The notes: generated from the letters alone by a model not told the origin. Positions 7,469 to 15,948 are shown, counted from the stretch's first letter. The stretch is 64,000 nt of DNA from an uncultured Lachnospiraceae bacterium (GCA_910588845.1 CAJURU010000014.1:1-64000); one strand, 5' to 3'. Translations and numbers: made by a program.

Positions 7469-8377
7469 ATGAAATTAGACCGAATGATTGGAATTTTATC
7501 CGTACTTTTGCAGCAGGATAAGGTGACGGCGCCTTATCTTGCTGAGAAGTTTGAAGTTTCCCGCCGCACGATTAATCGGGACATCGAGGCTCTTTGTATG
7601 GCAGGCATTCCGCTGGTGACGGAACCGGGGCAAAACGGCGGCGTTTCTATTATGGAGGGATATAAAATTGACCGCACATTATTAAGCAGGACGGATATGC
7701 AGGCGATTTTAGCCGGGCTAAAGAGCCTTGACAGCGTGAGCGGCACCAACCGTTATGCTCAACTGATGGAGAAGCTGTCGGCGGGGAGTTCCAGCTTGCT
7801 TGCTGGCGATATGCATATCTTAATCGACCTTTCCTCTTGGTATAAGGATTCCCTGTCCCCCAAAATAGAATTATTGCACAATGCAATTCTTACCGGGCGC
7901 AAAGTGTCTTTTACGTATTTTGCGCCCAAGGGAGAATCAAAAAGAGAGGTAGAGCCATATGATTTGATCTTTCAGTGGTCAAGCTGGTATTTGTGGGGCT
8001 GGTGCGAGTGCAGAGAAGATTTCCGTCTTTTCAAACTGACGCGGATGACAGATTTACAGACGAATGAGGCGTTTGAGCGGCGTGCTGTTCCGCTGCCTGA
8101 TTTATCCCTGGAGCGCGTATTTCCTTATATGTATCAGGTAAAGGCGTTGATTGACCCGCAATATAAATGGCGGCTTGTGGAGGAATATGGCCCGGAGAGT
8201 TTTATCGCCTGGCCGGATGGAAGGCTGTTGTTTTCTTTTGGCTTTATGGATAAGACAAGCATTATAAGCTGGATTGTTTCCTTTGGGGGCGGCGCTGAGT
8301 TGTTAGAGCCGAAAGAATTGCGGCAAGAAGTTCTGAAATTTGCCGAAAGAATCCAGGAAAAACATTTGCAATCATGA
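7469..8377 (+). CDS. YafY/DeoR-type regulator with HTH and WYL domains
   Basis: A 302-residue transcription factor. Residues 1-60 form an HTH_11 winged helix (T-A-P-Y-L-A-E-K-F-E-V-S-R-R-T-I-N-R-D-I). Residues about 135-300 form a WYL-type ligand-binding region (K-V-S-F-T-Y-F-A, V-E-P-Y-D-L-I-F-Q-W-S-S-W-Y-L-W-G-W, F-K-L-T-R-M). Such proteins sense small molecules and act on nearby genes. It has a near-perfect ribosome site (AAGGAGGAGG) and is followed by two GyrI-like ligand-binding proteins, so it probably regulates them in response to a toxic or drug-like compound. Confidence 0.9.
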   Translation: MKLDRMIGILSVLLQQDKVTAPYLAEKFEVSRRTINRDIEALCMAGIPLVTEPGQNGGVSIMEGYKIDRTLLSRTDMQAILAGLKSLDSVSGTNRYAQLMEKLSAGSSSLLAGDMHILIDLSSWYKDSLSPKIELLHNAILTGRKVSFTYFAPKGESKREVEPYDLIFQWSSWYLWGWCECREDFRLFKLTRMTDLQTNEAFERRAVPLPDLSLERVFPYMYQVKALIDPQYKWRLVEEYGPESFIAWPDGRLLFSFGFMDKTSIISWIVSFGGGAELLEPKELRQEVLKFAERIQEKHLQS

Positions 8378-8440
8378 CATACAGTTGTCGTGGTTGTTTT
8401 GATAGAATGAAGCCATCAAAAGAAAAGGATGGTAAATATT

Positions 8441-9166
8441 ATGGATTACGAAATTGTGACATTGAAAGAGAAAATTGCGGTAGGCGTATCGGCGCGGACA
8501 AACAATGCGTCGCCGGATATGGGAGCGGTTATCGGCGGGCTTTGGAACCGTTTTTATAAAGAAGGGGTATATGCTTCCATACCCAGTAAGGCGGATGGGA
8601 AGGCTTTAGGTATATACACTGATTATGCCGGAGACGAAAAAGCGGACTATACGGTTGTGGTTGCCTGTGAAACGTTAGAGGAGCCGCAAGAGGAAAAATA
8701 TGCGGTTTGCCGGATTCCAGCCGGACGGTATGCAAAATTTGTCATTCATGGGGATATGGTGCAGGCAGTTGCCGCGGCCTGGCAGGAAATCTGGCAGATG
8801 GATCTGCCGCGGACATTCCAATGTGATTTTGAGGAATATCAAGATGACAGCATGGACAATGCCCAAATCCATATCTATGTGGGGCTTGTGCAGGAGGAGG
8901 AAACATCGGCGGAGTCGAGATGTGGATTATTATGCAGCAAATGTGAATACCGTGAACAGACGGGCTGCGCTGGGTGCGTACATATGCAAAAACCGTTTTG
9001 GGGCGAGAGCTGTCCGGTAAAATCCTGCTGTGAAGAGCGAGAGCTTTCTCATTGCGGTCAATGTGAAGCGTTTCCATGCGACCTGTTGAAACAATTTGCA
9101 TACGACGAAAAGCAGGGCGACGATGGGAAACGGATTGAACAATGCAGGCTTTGGAGGGAAGCGTAA
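8441..9166 (+). CDS. GyrI-like effector-binding protein with Cys-rich DUF3795 tail
   Basis: About 241 residues. The first 155 follow the AraC effector-binding/GyrI-like fold (V-T-L-K-E-K-I-A-V-G-V, L-G-I-Y-T-D-Y, C-R-I-P-A-G-R-Y-A-K-F). The last 75 have many cysteines spaced as in DUF3795 (C-G-L-L-C-S-K-C-E-Y, G-C-A-G-C, C-G-Q-C-E-A-F-P-C), likely binding zinc or an Fe-S cluster. The two parts together suggest a ligand sensor coupled to a metal-binding module. I start at ATG 8441; the ATG at 8429 sits on top of the AAGGAT ribosome site. It lies 63 bases after the WYL regulator and 2 bases before the second GyrI-like gene. Confidence 0.75.
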   Translation: MDYEIVTLKEKIAVGVSARTNNASPDMGAVIGGLWNRFYKEGVYASIPSKADGKALGIYTDYAGDEKADYTVVVACETLEEPQEEKYAVCRIPAGRYAKFVIHGDMVQAVAAAWQEIWQMDLPRTFQCDFEEYQDDSMDNAQIHIYVGLVQEEETSAESRCGLLCSKCEYREQTGCAGCVHMQKPFWGESCPVKSCCEERELSHCGQCEAFPCDLLKQFAYDEKQGDDGKRIEQCRLWREA

Positions 9167-9168
9167 AG

Positions 9169-9801
9169 ATGGCATTTGACTACAAAAAGGAATACAAGGA
9201 ATTTTATCTGCCTAAAAATAAACCGGGACTTATTACTGTGCCGCCGATGAATTTTGTTGCTGTCCGCGGTAAGGGAGATCCCAACGAGGAAGGAGGCGCG
9301 TACAAGCAGTCGATTGGGCTGCTTTACGGTATCGCCTTTACCATCAAAATGAGTAAGATGGGCGACCACAGGATAGAAGGATATTTTGATTTTGTGGTGC
9401 CGCCGCTGGAAGGGCTTTGGTGGCAGGAAGGAAGGAGTGGGATTGATTATTCTCACAAAGAAGATTTCGTATGGATTTCTATGATCAGGCTGCCGGAGTT
9501 TGTAACGGAGGAGGATTTTGCCTGGGCGGTGGCACAGGCCTCTGCCAAAAAGAAAACAGATTTTTCCAGGGTGGAATTTTTAAGCTATGACGAGGGGGTA
9601 TGCGTTCAATGTATGCACAGTGGCCCATATGATGATGAGCCGGCAACGATAGCTGCCATGGATTTGTTTACAAAGGAACAGGGGTATCTTTTGGATATGG
9701 ATAAGAATCGCTATCACCATGAAATTTATCTCAGCGATGCGCGAAAATGCAGGCCGGAGAACTTAAAGACAGTCATAAGGCATCCGGTGAAAAAGGCATA
9801 A
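9169..9801 (+). CDS. GyrI-like small-molecule-binding protein
   Basis: About 210 residues of the GyrI-like domain family (COG4832 type). It begins F-D-Y-K-K-E-Y-K-E-F-Y and has M-N-F-V-A-V-R-G-K-G-D-P-N, the segment Y-F-D-F-V-V-P-P-L-E-G-L-W-W and C-M-H-S-G-P-Y-D-D-E-P. The family binds or hydrolyses small hydrophobic molecules and is often next to HTH regulators. ATG 9169 has GGAGGGAA upstream and lies 2 bases after the previous stop; the longer frame from 9142 is rejected. The gene forms a unit with the DUF3795-tailed paralogue and the WYL regulator. Confidence 0.8.
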   Translation: MAFDYKKEYKEFYLPKNKPGLITVPPMNFVAVRGKGDPNEEGGAYKQSIGLLYGIAFTIKMSKMGDHRIEGYFDFVVPPLEGLWWQEGRSGIDYSHKEDFVWISMIRLPEFVTEEDFAWAVAQASAKKKTDFSRVEFLSYDEGVCVQCMHSGPYDDEPATIAAMDLFTKEQGYLLDMDKNRYHHEIYLSDARKCRPENLKTVIRHPVKKA

Positions 9802-9906
9802 GAGTCCGGGTTTACAACAGAAAAGAGGCGTTCCACACCGCTACTGTTCATTCTGCGTGAGGGAAATCCGAAAAAGCAAATGTAACGAAGTAGAAAGGAG
9901 GCCAAA

Positions 9907-10737
9907 ATGATGATGACAATTGGCAATGTGACGAATTCCGATTATAGCATGCAGGTTGGAATGAGCAGGAATATGCAAGGGGATTCTGTCAGCAAAGGCA
10001 TTCAAAAACAAATCGAGAATGCGCAAAAAAAGCTGCAAGATCTTTCTTCTAATGAGGAGATGACGTTAGAAGATAAGATGAAAAAAAGGCAGGAAATCCA
10101 GAAGGAAATCACAAGTCTCAATCAGCAGTTAAGGCAGCGTCAGATTGAGGCTCGTAAGAAACAGCAGTCTCAGGGGACGTCCGTGGAAGAGCTGACTGGC
10201 GGTAAGAAAGCTGGCGGCGCCAAATCTAACCGTAAGTCTGGCGGTATGTCGCAGGCGAGTATGCAGGCGATGATTTCTGCGGACGCTTCCATGAAGCAGG
10301 CGCAGGTGCAGGGCGGCGTTGCCACGCAGATGGAAGGAAGAGCAGTGATTCTTGAAGGCGAGATTAAAATGGATCAGGCAAGAGGAGCCAGCGTGGAGGA
10401 AAAGGAAGAAGAGCTGGCTGATGTCCAGCAGAGTGCACAGCAGGCGACTGCCGGCCAGATGTCTGCGCTTGTCGAGGCAAACCAGGCGATGAAAGAAGCA
10501 ACTGATGCAGATCAGGCCAGCAAGACAGACAAAGCGGAAGCGGACAGAAAGGAGAATACCGCGGAACAGAGCAGCAAAACAGGCAAAGGAAAGGTACAGA
10601 AAGAAGAGGGGACGAATGAGGCAGGCAATGTGAATATGGAAACAGCTGCGCAGTCCACAGAAATGGCTGAGGCGGCAGCGGTAGCGCCGGAATTGACCTT
10701 GCCAGTGAATTATGTATCCGTAGATGTCCGTCTGTAA
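9907..10737 (+). CDS. FlxA-like coiled-coil protein
   Basis: A 276-residue hydrophilic protein. Residues about 35-85 match the FlxA-like family (PF14282): Q-K-Q-I-E-N-A-Q-K-K-L-Q-D-L-S-S-N, then E-D-K-M-K-K-R-Q-E-I-Q and L-N-Q-Q-L-R-Q-R-Q, a clear coiled coil. The remainder is low-complexity Ala/Gln/Lys/Glu sequence, including a G-G-K-K-A-G-G-A-K stretch. There is no signal peptide or membrane helix. E. coli flxA is expressed with flagella, but the molecular role is unknown. The start has AAAGGAGG at 9894-9901. It is about 27 kb from the flagellar operon; the final N-Y-V-S-V-D-V-R-L looks like a short conserved tail. Confidence 0.7.
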   Translation: MMMTIGNVTNSDYSMQVGMSRNMQGDSVSKGIQKQIENAQKKLQDLSSNEEMTLEDKMKKRQEIQKEITSLNQQLRQRQIEARKKQQSQGTSVEELTGGKKAGGAKSNRKSGGMSQASMQAMISADASMKQAQVQGGVATQMEGRAVILEGEIKMDQARGASVEEKEEELADVQQSAQQATAGQMSALVEANQAMKEATDADQASKTDKAEADRKENTAEQSSKTGKGKVQKEEGTNEAGNVNMETAAQSTEMAEAAAVAPELTLPVNYVSVDVRL

Positions 10738-10819
10738 AGGTTCCTGGATTCTAAGCGGTTAGTCCCATATCATCGGGCAAGGCAGTTAAAAGAAGCATAT
10801 GTTTTTGGGCGATTCTTTT

Positions 10820-12157
10820 TTATAGAATTACAGTCATCAAGAGCGAGCGTCCATCCGTACTCTTGGCTGTAATCTTACCTTTGTGGGCTTCGGCGACGGC
10901 GCGTGCAATGGAAAGACCGATACCATAACCGCCAGTCTCGGAGTTCCGTGAATTATCGGCGCGGTAAAAGCGGTCAAAGAGGAAAGGAAGACTTTCCGCA
11001 GAAATATGTGCTACCGTATTATATACCATAAATTGAATGTTTTTTCCCCGCTTATTCAGGGTAACCTTGACGGCGCCTTGCGGCGGGGAATATTTTATGG
11101 CGTTGTCTATGAGAATGGAAAAGAGTCGGCGGATGGAAGATTCGTCTCCACAGTAAGACAAAAGAGGCGTAATTTCCATAGAAAAATGCCTGTTCTGCAA
11201 ATCCGCCAGTGTCTGGAAGGATTGCGCTATATCTTGCGCCAGGTCAGAGATAGAAAACTCCGTCTGCTGTAAATGATTTTTGGCTTCTTCCATTCGTGAC
11301 AAATAAATGAGATTGTCGGTCAAATCAGCAAGGCGCGCTGTTTGTTTGCCGATGCTTTTATTCCATTCATTTTCTCCATACTCCATTTCTAAGAGTTCGC
11401 GGTTCGCTTCAATAATGGCGAGCGGTGTTTTTATCTCATGTCCGGCATCGGTAATAAATTGCCGTTGTTTTTCATAGCTTTCCGATACAGGTCTCATGAC
11501 CAGCCTGGAAAAGAAGAGTACTAGTACAAATACGGACAAAAGCCCAAGAACGGATATGAGGACGCTGGTAAAAAGAAAGGAGCGGAATGTGGAAAGGCTT
11601 CTTGCACAGTCCACAAAGATAATCCGTGTTCCTTCTGGCGTATGCTCCATGAGATAGCGGTAAGAGGAGAGGAAGCCCGCGGCTTGCTGCCGTTTCCATA
11701 CCTGGAGTGCATACGCGCAGGCGCCCTCGCTGTCGATGGCTGCGATTTTTTTGATGTTTGTAGAAGATACGGCGCCGTCTTTTGTCAAAATTACAGAAAA
11801 ATACCGTGTCTCAAAAGGCATTTCCGGCGACATGTCCAGGGAATGCGGTTTCGGTTTTTTGGGGGTGGAAGAATTATCCCCTTGCGGTTCCCTGGAATCA
11901 GGGGAAGCGTTATCTGTTGGCCCATCTCTAAAATCAGGAGAAGAATTATCCCCTTGTGGTTCCCTGGAATCAGGACGTGGGCGGTCTTTGGGAAATTCTC
12001 CGTCATTTTCAGACAGAATATGCAGAATATGGTCGGCATCCTCCGTAAGCTGCCTGTAATTGATAATATTAATACTGCCAATGATGACTGTCAGCACCAG
12101 CAGCATGGAGAGCATGGAAATGAGAATGAATTTATTTTGTAGTTTTCGGATCATCAT
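10820..12157 (-). CDS. Sensor histidine kinase
   Basis: A 445-residue membrane kinase. A helix at about 12-32, an extracellular region to about 190, and a second helix at about 190-220 are followed by a HisKA domain (I-T-D-A-G-H-E-I-K-T-P-L, phospho-accepting His) and an HATPase with N-box (D-N-A-I-K-Y-S), then G-G-Y-G-I-G-L-S-I-A. The extracellular part carries three 12-residue Pro/Asp/Ser repeats (see repeat at 11867). It overlaps the response-regulator gene by 4 bases, so the two are coupled. The signal is unknown. Confidence 0.93.
   Translation of the reverse strand: MMIRKLQNKFILISMLSMLLVLTVIIGSINIINYRQLTEDADHILHILSENDGEFPKDRPRPDSREPQGDNSSPDFRDGPTDNASPDSREPQGDNSSTPKKPKPHSLDMSPEMPFETRYFSVILTKDGAVSSTNIKKIAAIDSEGACAYALQVWKRQQAAGFLSSYRYLMEHTPEGTRIIFVDCARSLSTFRSFLFTSVLISVLGLLSVFVLVLFFSRLVMRPVSESYEKQRQFITDAGHEIKTPLAIIEANRELLEMEYGENEWNKSIGKQTARLADLTDNLIYLSRMEEAKNHLQQTEFSISDLAQDIAQSFQTLADLQNRHFSMEITPLLSYCGDESSIRRLFSILIDNAIKYSPPQGAVKVTLNKRGKNIQFMVYNTVAHISAESLPFLFDRFYRADNSRNSETGGYGIGLSIARAVAEAHKGKITAKSTDGRSLLMTVIL
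11867..11974 (-). repeat. Three 36-bp tandem repeats inside the histidine kinase gene
   Basis: Units at 11867-11902, 11903-11938 and 11939-11974. Units one and three are nearly identical; the middle one has diverged. They encode P-D-S-R-E-P-Q-G-D-N-S-S, P-D-F-R-D-G-P-T-D-N-A-S and P-D-S-R-E-P-Q-G-D-N-S-S in the extracellular sensor region. Being in frame, copy-number changes would alter the spacer length without breaking the gene. Confidence 0.9.
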
Positions 12158-12825
12158 GTTTCCTCCAGAAAATAGCCGGCGTTTCGAGCTGCTTTGATCT
12201 GTACATTGGCGTTTAGAGTTACCAATTTTTTGCGAAGGTAGGAAATATAGACCCAGACAACGTTGAGTTCCACCTCACTATCGTAACCCCAAATGCGCTC
12301 AAAAAATCGCTCGCTGGAAATCAATTGTCCGGGATTACCCATCAGCATCTCCAGCATCTGGAATTCCTTGTTGGCAAGCCGTAAACTGCCGCTGGGAGAG
12401 GAGAGCGTAAAAGAGGCGAGGTCTAAAAAAAGATTTCCCATTTGCAGGCAGGAAGTGATAGCGCCTGTGTTTTCCCTTGTCATGGCGCGGATTCTTGCCA
12501 GCAGTTCTTTGGCGGCAAAAGGTTTGGTAAGATAATCGTTTGCTCCGGCGTCAAGACCTTCCACTTTATCGTCGATTTCTGATTTTGCCGTTAGCAGGAG
12601 GATGGGAATGGAATTTCCCTGGTTGCGGATTTGCCTGAGGACAGATAGTCCGTCCATTTTGGGCATCATGATGTCAAGAATGGCCCCATCATAATTGCTG
12701 CTGTTTAAATATGACAATGCTTCTTCGCCGTCGTACACGGCGTCTACAGAGTAATTGTTTCGCACAAGGATGGCAGTGAGTACGCGTGAGAGCTCTTTTT
12801 CATCTTCCGCCAATAGTAATCGCAT
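12154..12825 (-). CDS. OmpR/PhoB-family response regulator
   Basis: About 223 residues: receiver domain (L-L-A-E-D-E acidic pocket, L-D-I-M-M-P with the phosphorylated Asp, L-L-T-A-K, Y-L-T-K-P-F) and a C-terminal winged helix (L-A-N-K-E-F-Q-M-L-E-M-L, R-I-W-G-Y-D, V-W-V-Y-I-S-Y-L-R-K-K-L). ATG 12825 is chosen because GGAAAGG lies 8-9 bases upstream; a GTG at 12834 sits on that site. It is the first gene of a two-gene operon with the kinase. The target genes are unknown; the divergent CLC transporter is a possible one. Confidence 0.93.
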   Translation of the reverse strand: MRLLLAEDEKELSRVLTAILVRNNYSVDAVYDGEEALSYLNSSNYDGAILDIMMPKMDGLSVLRQIRNQGNSIPILLLTAKSEIDDKVEGLDAGANDYLTKPFAAKELLARIRAMTRENTGAITSCLQMGNLFLDLASFTLSSPSGSLRLANKEFQMLEMLMGNPGQLISSERFFERIWGYDSEVELNVVWVYISYLRKKLVTLNANVQIKAARNAGYFLEET

Positions 12826-12863
12826 GGTTGTCACCTTTCCGTTTTGTATTGTTGTCTTTTGTC

Positions 12864-12891
12864 ATTATACCGCTGCCAGCAAAAATTACAA
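12864..12891 (-). promoter_or_regulatory. Promoter of the two-component operon
   Basis: On the minus strand TTGTAA (12891-12886), a 16-base spacer and TATAAT (12869-12864). A short hairpin GCCGT-AAAA-ACGGC lies at 12934-12947 between this and the divergent -10 box TATAAT (12965-12970) of the CLC gene, which has no clear -35. Confidence 0.6.
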
Positions 12892-13004
12892 GCCTCTTGC
12901 CAATTTTCCAGAGGGGTGATAAGATGAAAAATAGCCGTAAAAACGGCGGAAGCTGGAATTTCGTTATAATATAGAGATAAATTTGATTTTCAGGGAGTTT
13001 ACAT

Positions 13005-14282
13005 ATGAGAGATGAATTCGATTTCAAAGAGACTTTTTGCTATTATATGCGCCATTTTGCTGCAAGTATGTCTGCATTTTGCAAATGGCTGGCGTTTTCG
13101 TTACTGTCCGGCGTCGTGATTGGAGGCGCGGGAACGTTATTTCATTACTGTATGGTCTGGGCAAATGATACCAGAACGGCGAATCCTGTGTTAATTCTCC
13201 TGCTGCCGATCGCTGGGCTTGTAATTGTTGGGGCATACCATCTTTTACATGACGAAAAGGACACGGGCACGAATCTGGTGCTTGCAGCTATCCATTCAGG
13301 AGAGCGGATTCCGCTAAAAATGGCTCCTTTGATTTTTATTTCCACGATTATGACGCACTTGTTCGGCGGCTCTGCCGGCCGCGAAGGCGCGGCGTTGCAG
13401 CTTGGCGGAAGCATTGGTAATTCTCTGGGGCGGCTTTTTAAAATTGATGATAAAGATCAGCATGTGATGATTATGTGCGGTATGAGCGCGGCGTTCTCTG
13501 CATTGTTTGGAACACCGATGGCGGCGGCAATTTTTTCCATGGAGGTTGTGAGCGTGGGGATTATGCATTATGCAGCGTTGGTTCCCTGCGTAATCTCTGC
13601 GCTTGTGGCAAAAGGAATTGCCGGGTATTTTGAGGTAGTTCCAGAGCAGTTTTTTTTGACAGGATTGCCGGAGTTTTCCCTGGCATCCGCTGTTAAAATC
13701 GCCATACTTGCCATGCTTTGCGCCGGTATCAGCATTGCTTTTTGCATTATGCTCCACCAGGGTGAGAAAATATATAAGAAATATCTTCCTGATCCGTATT
13801 TGAGAATCTTTACCGGAGGGACTTTCATTGTTATTATGACGTTGGTAGTAAAATGCCAGGATTATAATGGCGCAGGCATGCCGATTATCGAGCGCTGTTT
13901 TGAGAATGAATATGTGTCCTATGCATTTCTTTTGAAAATGCTGTTTACGGCGGTTACGCTTGGCTGTGGGTTTAAAGGCGGTGAGATTGTGCCCTCTTTT
14001 GTCGTAGGCGGGACGTTCGGCTGTTTGTTTGGCAATTTGATCGGTTTCGCCCCGGCGCTATGTACAGCGGCGGGCATGGGCGCTGTATTCTGCGGCGTCA
14101 CCAATTGTCCGATTACGTCTCTATTGATTTGTTTTGAAATGTTTGGCTATGATGGAATGCCGTATTTCCTGTTATCCATCGCCCTCAGTTATATGCTGTC
14201 AGGATATTATGGCCTGTACCGCAGCCAGAAAATTGTCTATTCCAAGTATAAAACGGAGTATATCAATCGCAAGACGCATTAG
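13005..14282 (+). CDS. CLC-family anion transporter, resembling the fluoride/proton antiporter clade
   Basis: A 425-residue polytopic membrane protein of the CLC fold. The gating-glutamate motif is G-R-E-G-A-A-L (about 125-131). Where chloride-type CLCs have GSGIP, this protein has G-T-N-L-V (about 88-92); replacement of GSGIP by a G-x-N-L-x sequence is, from memory, a mark of the CLC-F fluoride antiporters. The following H-L-F-G-G-S-A-G-R-E-G also fits that clade. It would export fluoride or another halide. Fluoride transporters are often under a crcB-type riboswitch, but the putative leader here is only about 30 bases and shows no such motif. No CLC regulatory CBS domain is present. Confidence 0.85.
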   Translation: MRDEFDFKETFCYYMRHFAASMSAFCKWLAFSLLSGVVIGGAGTLFHYCMVWANDTRTANPVLILLLPIAGLVIVGAYHLLHDEKDTGTNLVLAAIHSGERIPLKMAPLIFISTIMTHLFGGSAGREGAALQLGGSIGNSLGRLFKIDDKDQHVMIMCGMSAAFSALFGTPMAAAIFSMEVVSVGIMHYAALVPCVISALVAKGIAGYFEVVPEQFFLTGLPEFSLASAVKIAILAMLCAGISIAFCIMLHQGEKIYKKYLPDPYLRIFTGGTFIVIMTLVVKCQDYNGAGMPIIERCFENEYVSYAFLLKMLFTAVTLGCGFKGGEIVPSFVVGGTFGCLFGNLIGFAPALCTAAGMGAVFCGVTNCPITSLLICFEMFGYDGMPYFLLSIALSYMLSGYYGLYRSQKIVYSKYKTEYINRKTH

Positions 14283-14344
14283 AAAAATTTTGAGTGAACA
14301 GTAACATTTGATGATAAAATACCAAAAACAGAAACAATTTCCGC

Positions 14345-14373
14345 TTGCAAGACCAGTAGCATAATGTTAAAAT
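14345..14373 (+). promoter_or_regulatory. Promoter of the hydrogenase gene
   Basis: TTGCAA (14345-14350), a 17-base spacer and TAAAAT (14368-14373), 33 bases before the start codon. Confidence 0.5.
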
Positions 14374-14405
14374 ATTGACAAACAATAAAGAGCGAGGTAA
14401 ATACG

Positions 14406-15854
14406 ATGTATGCAGATGAAAATGTGATTAGAATCAAACATGATGTACTGTACGAAGTGGCGAAGCTGGCATTCGCCGGAGAATTAGAATCAGGAAGGGA
14501 CCATATTGCGATGGAACTGATTCCGGGACCAACGCCTCAGTTCCGTTGCTGTATTTACAAAGAGAGAGAGATTATCCGGCAGAGAGTTCGTCTTGCAGAG
14601 GGCAAGGCGCCAGGTTCAGAAGATGACGGCAATGTGATCCAGGTAATCAGTTCGGCATGTGAGGACTGTCCGATTTCCAGTTATACGGTTACGGAGAACT
14701 GCCAGAACTGTATCGGTAAGGCCTGCATCAATGCATGTAACTTTGGCGCAATCAGGATGGGCAGACACCGTTCCCATATTGACGCTTCCAAATGTAAGGA
14801 ATGTGGGAAGTGTGCAGATGCATGTCCGTACAATGCCATTGCGCATCTCAAGAGACCATGCAAGTATGCATGTCCGGTGGACGCGATTACATACGACGAG
14901 AATGGCATTTCTATCATTGATAAAGAGAAATGCATCCGTTGCGGTAAATGTATTCATAGCTGTCCGTTCGGTGCGATTGGCTCCAAGACATATATTGTCA
15001 ATGTGATAGAAGCTTTGAAGTCTGGCAAAAAGGTTTATGCAATGGCAGCTCCGGCAACAGAGGGACAGTTTGGCCGTGACATTACGATGGCAAGCTGGAA
15101 AAACGCTATGCTGGAATTAGGATTTGATGACTTTTACGATGTTGGCCTCGGCGGAGATATGACAGCAGCTTATGAAGCGGAGGAATGGGCGGAAGCATAC
15201 AAGGAAGGCAAGAAGAAAGTGACCTCCTGTTGTCCGGCGTTTGTTAATATGGTGCGTCTGCATTATCCGCAGCTTGCAGAATGCGTGTCGACTACAGTTT
15301 CTCCAATGTGCGCGGTGTCCCGTCTGATTAAGGCAAAGGAACCGGATGCTATAACGGTATTTGTCGGCCCTTGTCTCGCTAAGAAGTCTGAGGTAGTTGA
15401 CCAGAAGATTCCTGGAAATGCAGATTATGTGCTGACGTACAGTGAATTGCGTGCGATTATGCGCGCCAAGGGTGTCGCTTTACAGCCATGTGGCAATGAC
15501 GATCAGATCGCTTCTGTTTATGGCAAACGTTTTGCTAATTCCGGCGGAGTTACCGAGGCCGTATTGCAGAGCTTGAAGGAATCTGGGGAAGACATTGACG
15601 CTAAGGTATATAAGGCCAACGGCGCAGCAGAATGTAAGAAAGCGCTTCTCCTTTTACGTGCAGCGAAATTGCCGAATGATTTTATTGAAGGTATGATCTG
15701 TGACGGCGGTTGTGTTGGCGGTCCAAGTGCATTCAAAGATCAGATGAAGTTTAAGAAGGATAGAGATGAGCTGATCCAACAGGCAGATAACCGTGAGATT
15801 CACGAGAATCTGGAGGAATACGATATGGCTAGCTTCTCTATGCATCGGGAATAG
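14406..15854 (+). CDS. [FeFe] hydrogenase, group B type
   Basis: A 482-residue cytoplasmic iron hydrogenase. The N-terminal half carries many cysteines, including C-X2-C-X2-C ferredoxin-like sets (C-K-E-C-G-K-C-A-D-A-C-P and C-I-R-C-G-K-C-I-H-S-C-P) that bind 4Fe-4S clusters. The H-cluster motifs are L1 T-S-C-C-P-A-F (about 272), L2 F-V-G-P-C-L-A-K-K-S-E (about 318) and L3 M-I-C-D-G-G-C-V-G-G-P (about 430). L2 with GPC instead of MPC, and L3 ending GGP instead of GGG, fit the less studied group B rather than classical HydA. It likely exchanges electrons between ferredoxin and H2. It stands alone with its own promoter and terminator; no HydE, F or G maturases are in the window. Confidence 0.92.
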   Translation: MYADENVIRIKHDVLYEVAKLAFAGELESGRDHIAMELIPGPTPQFRCCIYKEREIIRQRVRLAEGKAPGSEDDGNVIQVISSACEDCPISSYTVTENCQNCIGKACINACNFGAIRMGRHRSHIDASKCKECGKCADACPYNAIAHLKRPCKYACPVDAITYDENGISIIDKEKCIRCGKCIHSCPFGAIGSKTYIVNVIEALKSGKKVYAMAAPATEGQFGRDITMASWKNAMLELGFDDFYDVGLGGDMTAAYEAEEWAEAYKEGKKKVTSCCPAFVNMVRLHYPQLAECVSTTVSPMCAVSRLIKAKEPDAITVFVGPCLAKKSEVVDQKIPGNADYVLTYSELRAIMRAKGVALQPCGNDDQIASVYGKRFANSGGVTEAVLQSLKESGEDIDAKVYKANGAAECKKALLLLRAAKLPNDFIEGMICDGGCVGGPSAFKDQMKFKKDRDELIQQADNREIHENLEEYDMASFSMHRE

Positions 15855-15879
15855 AACAAGAATAACAAAGTTTGTGACA

Positions 15880-15909
15880 GGCTGTCGGCAATTGCCGGCG
15901 GCCTTTTTT
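15880..15909 (+). terminator. Rho-independent terminator after the hydrogenase
   Basis: GGCTGTCGGC, loop AATT, GCCGGCGGCC: a 10-bp stem with two G-U pairs, followed by six T. Confidence 0.88.
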
Positions 15910-15919
15910 CTCTTAAATC

Positions 15920-15948
15920 TTGACAAATATATCGACATCTGATATATT
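15920..15948 (+). promoter_or_regulatory. Promoter of the PadR operon
   Basis: TTGACA (15920-15925), a 17-base spacer and TATATT (15943-15948), close to consensus. Confidence 0.75.

Noticed and set aside
8374..8559. Plus-strand frame of 61 codons overlapping the WYL stop
   Set aside because: Out of frame with the GyrI-like gene, which has clear homology and a better start.
12900..13004. Fluoride riboswitch upstream of the CLC gene
   Set aside because: The leader after the -10 box is only about 30 bases and no crcB-type motif is visible; only a 5-bp hairpin lies upstream of the promoter.
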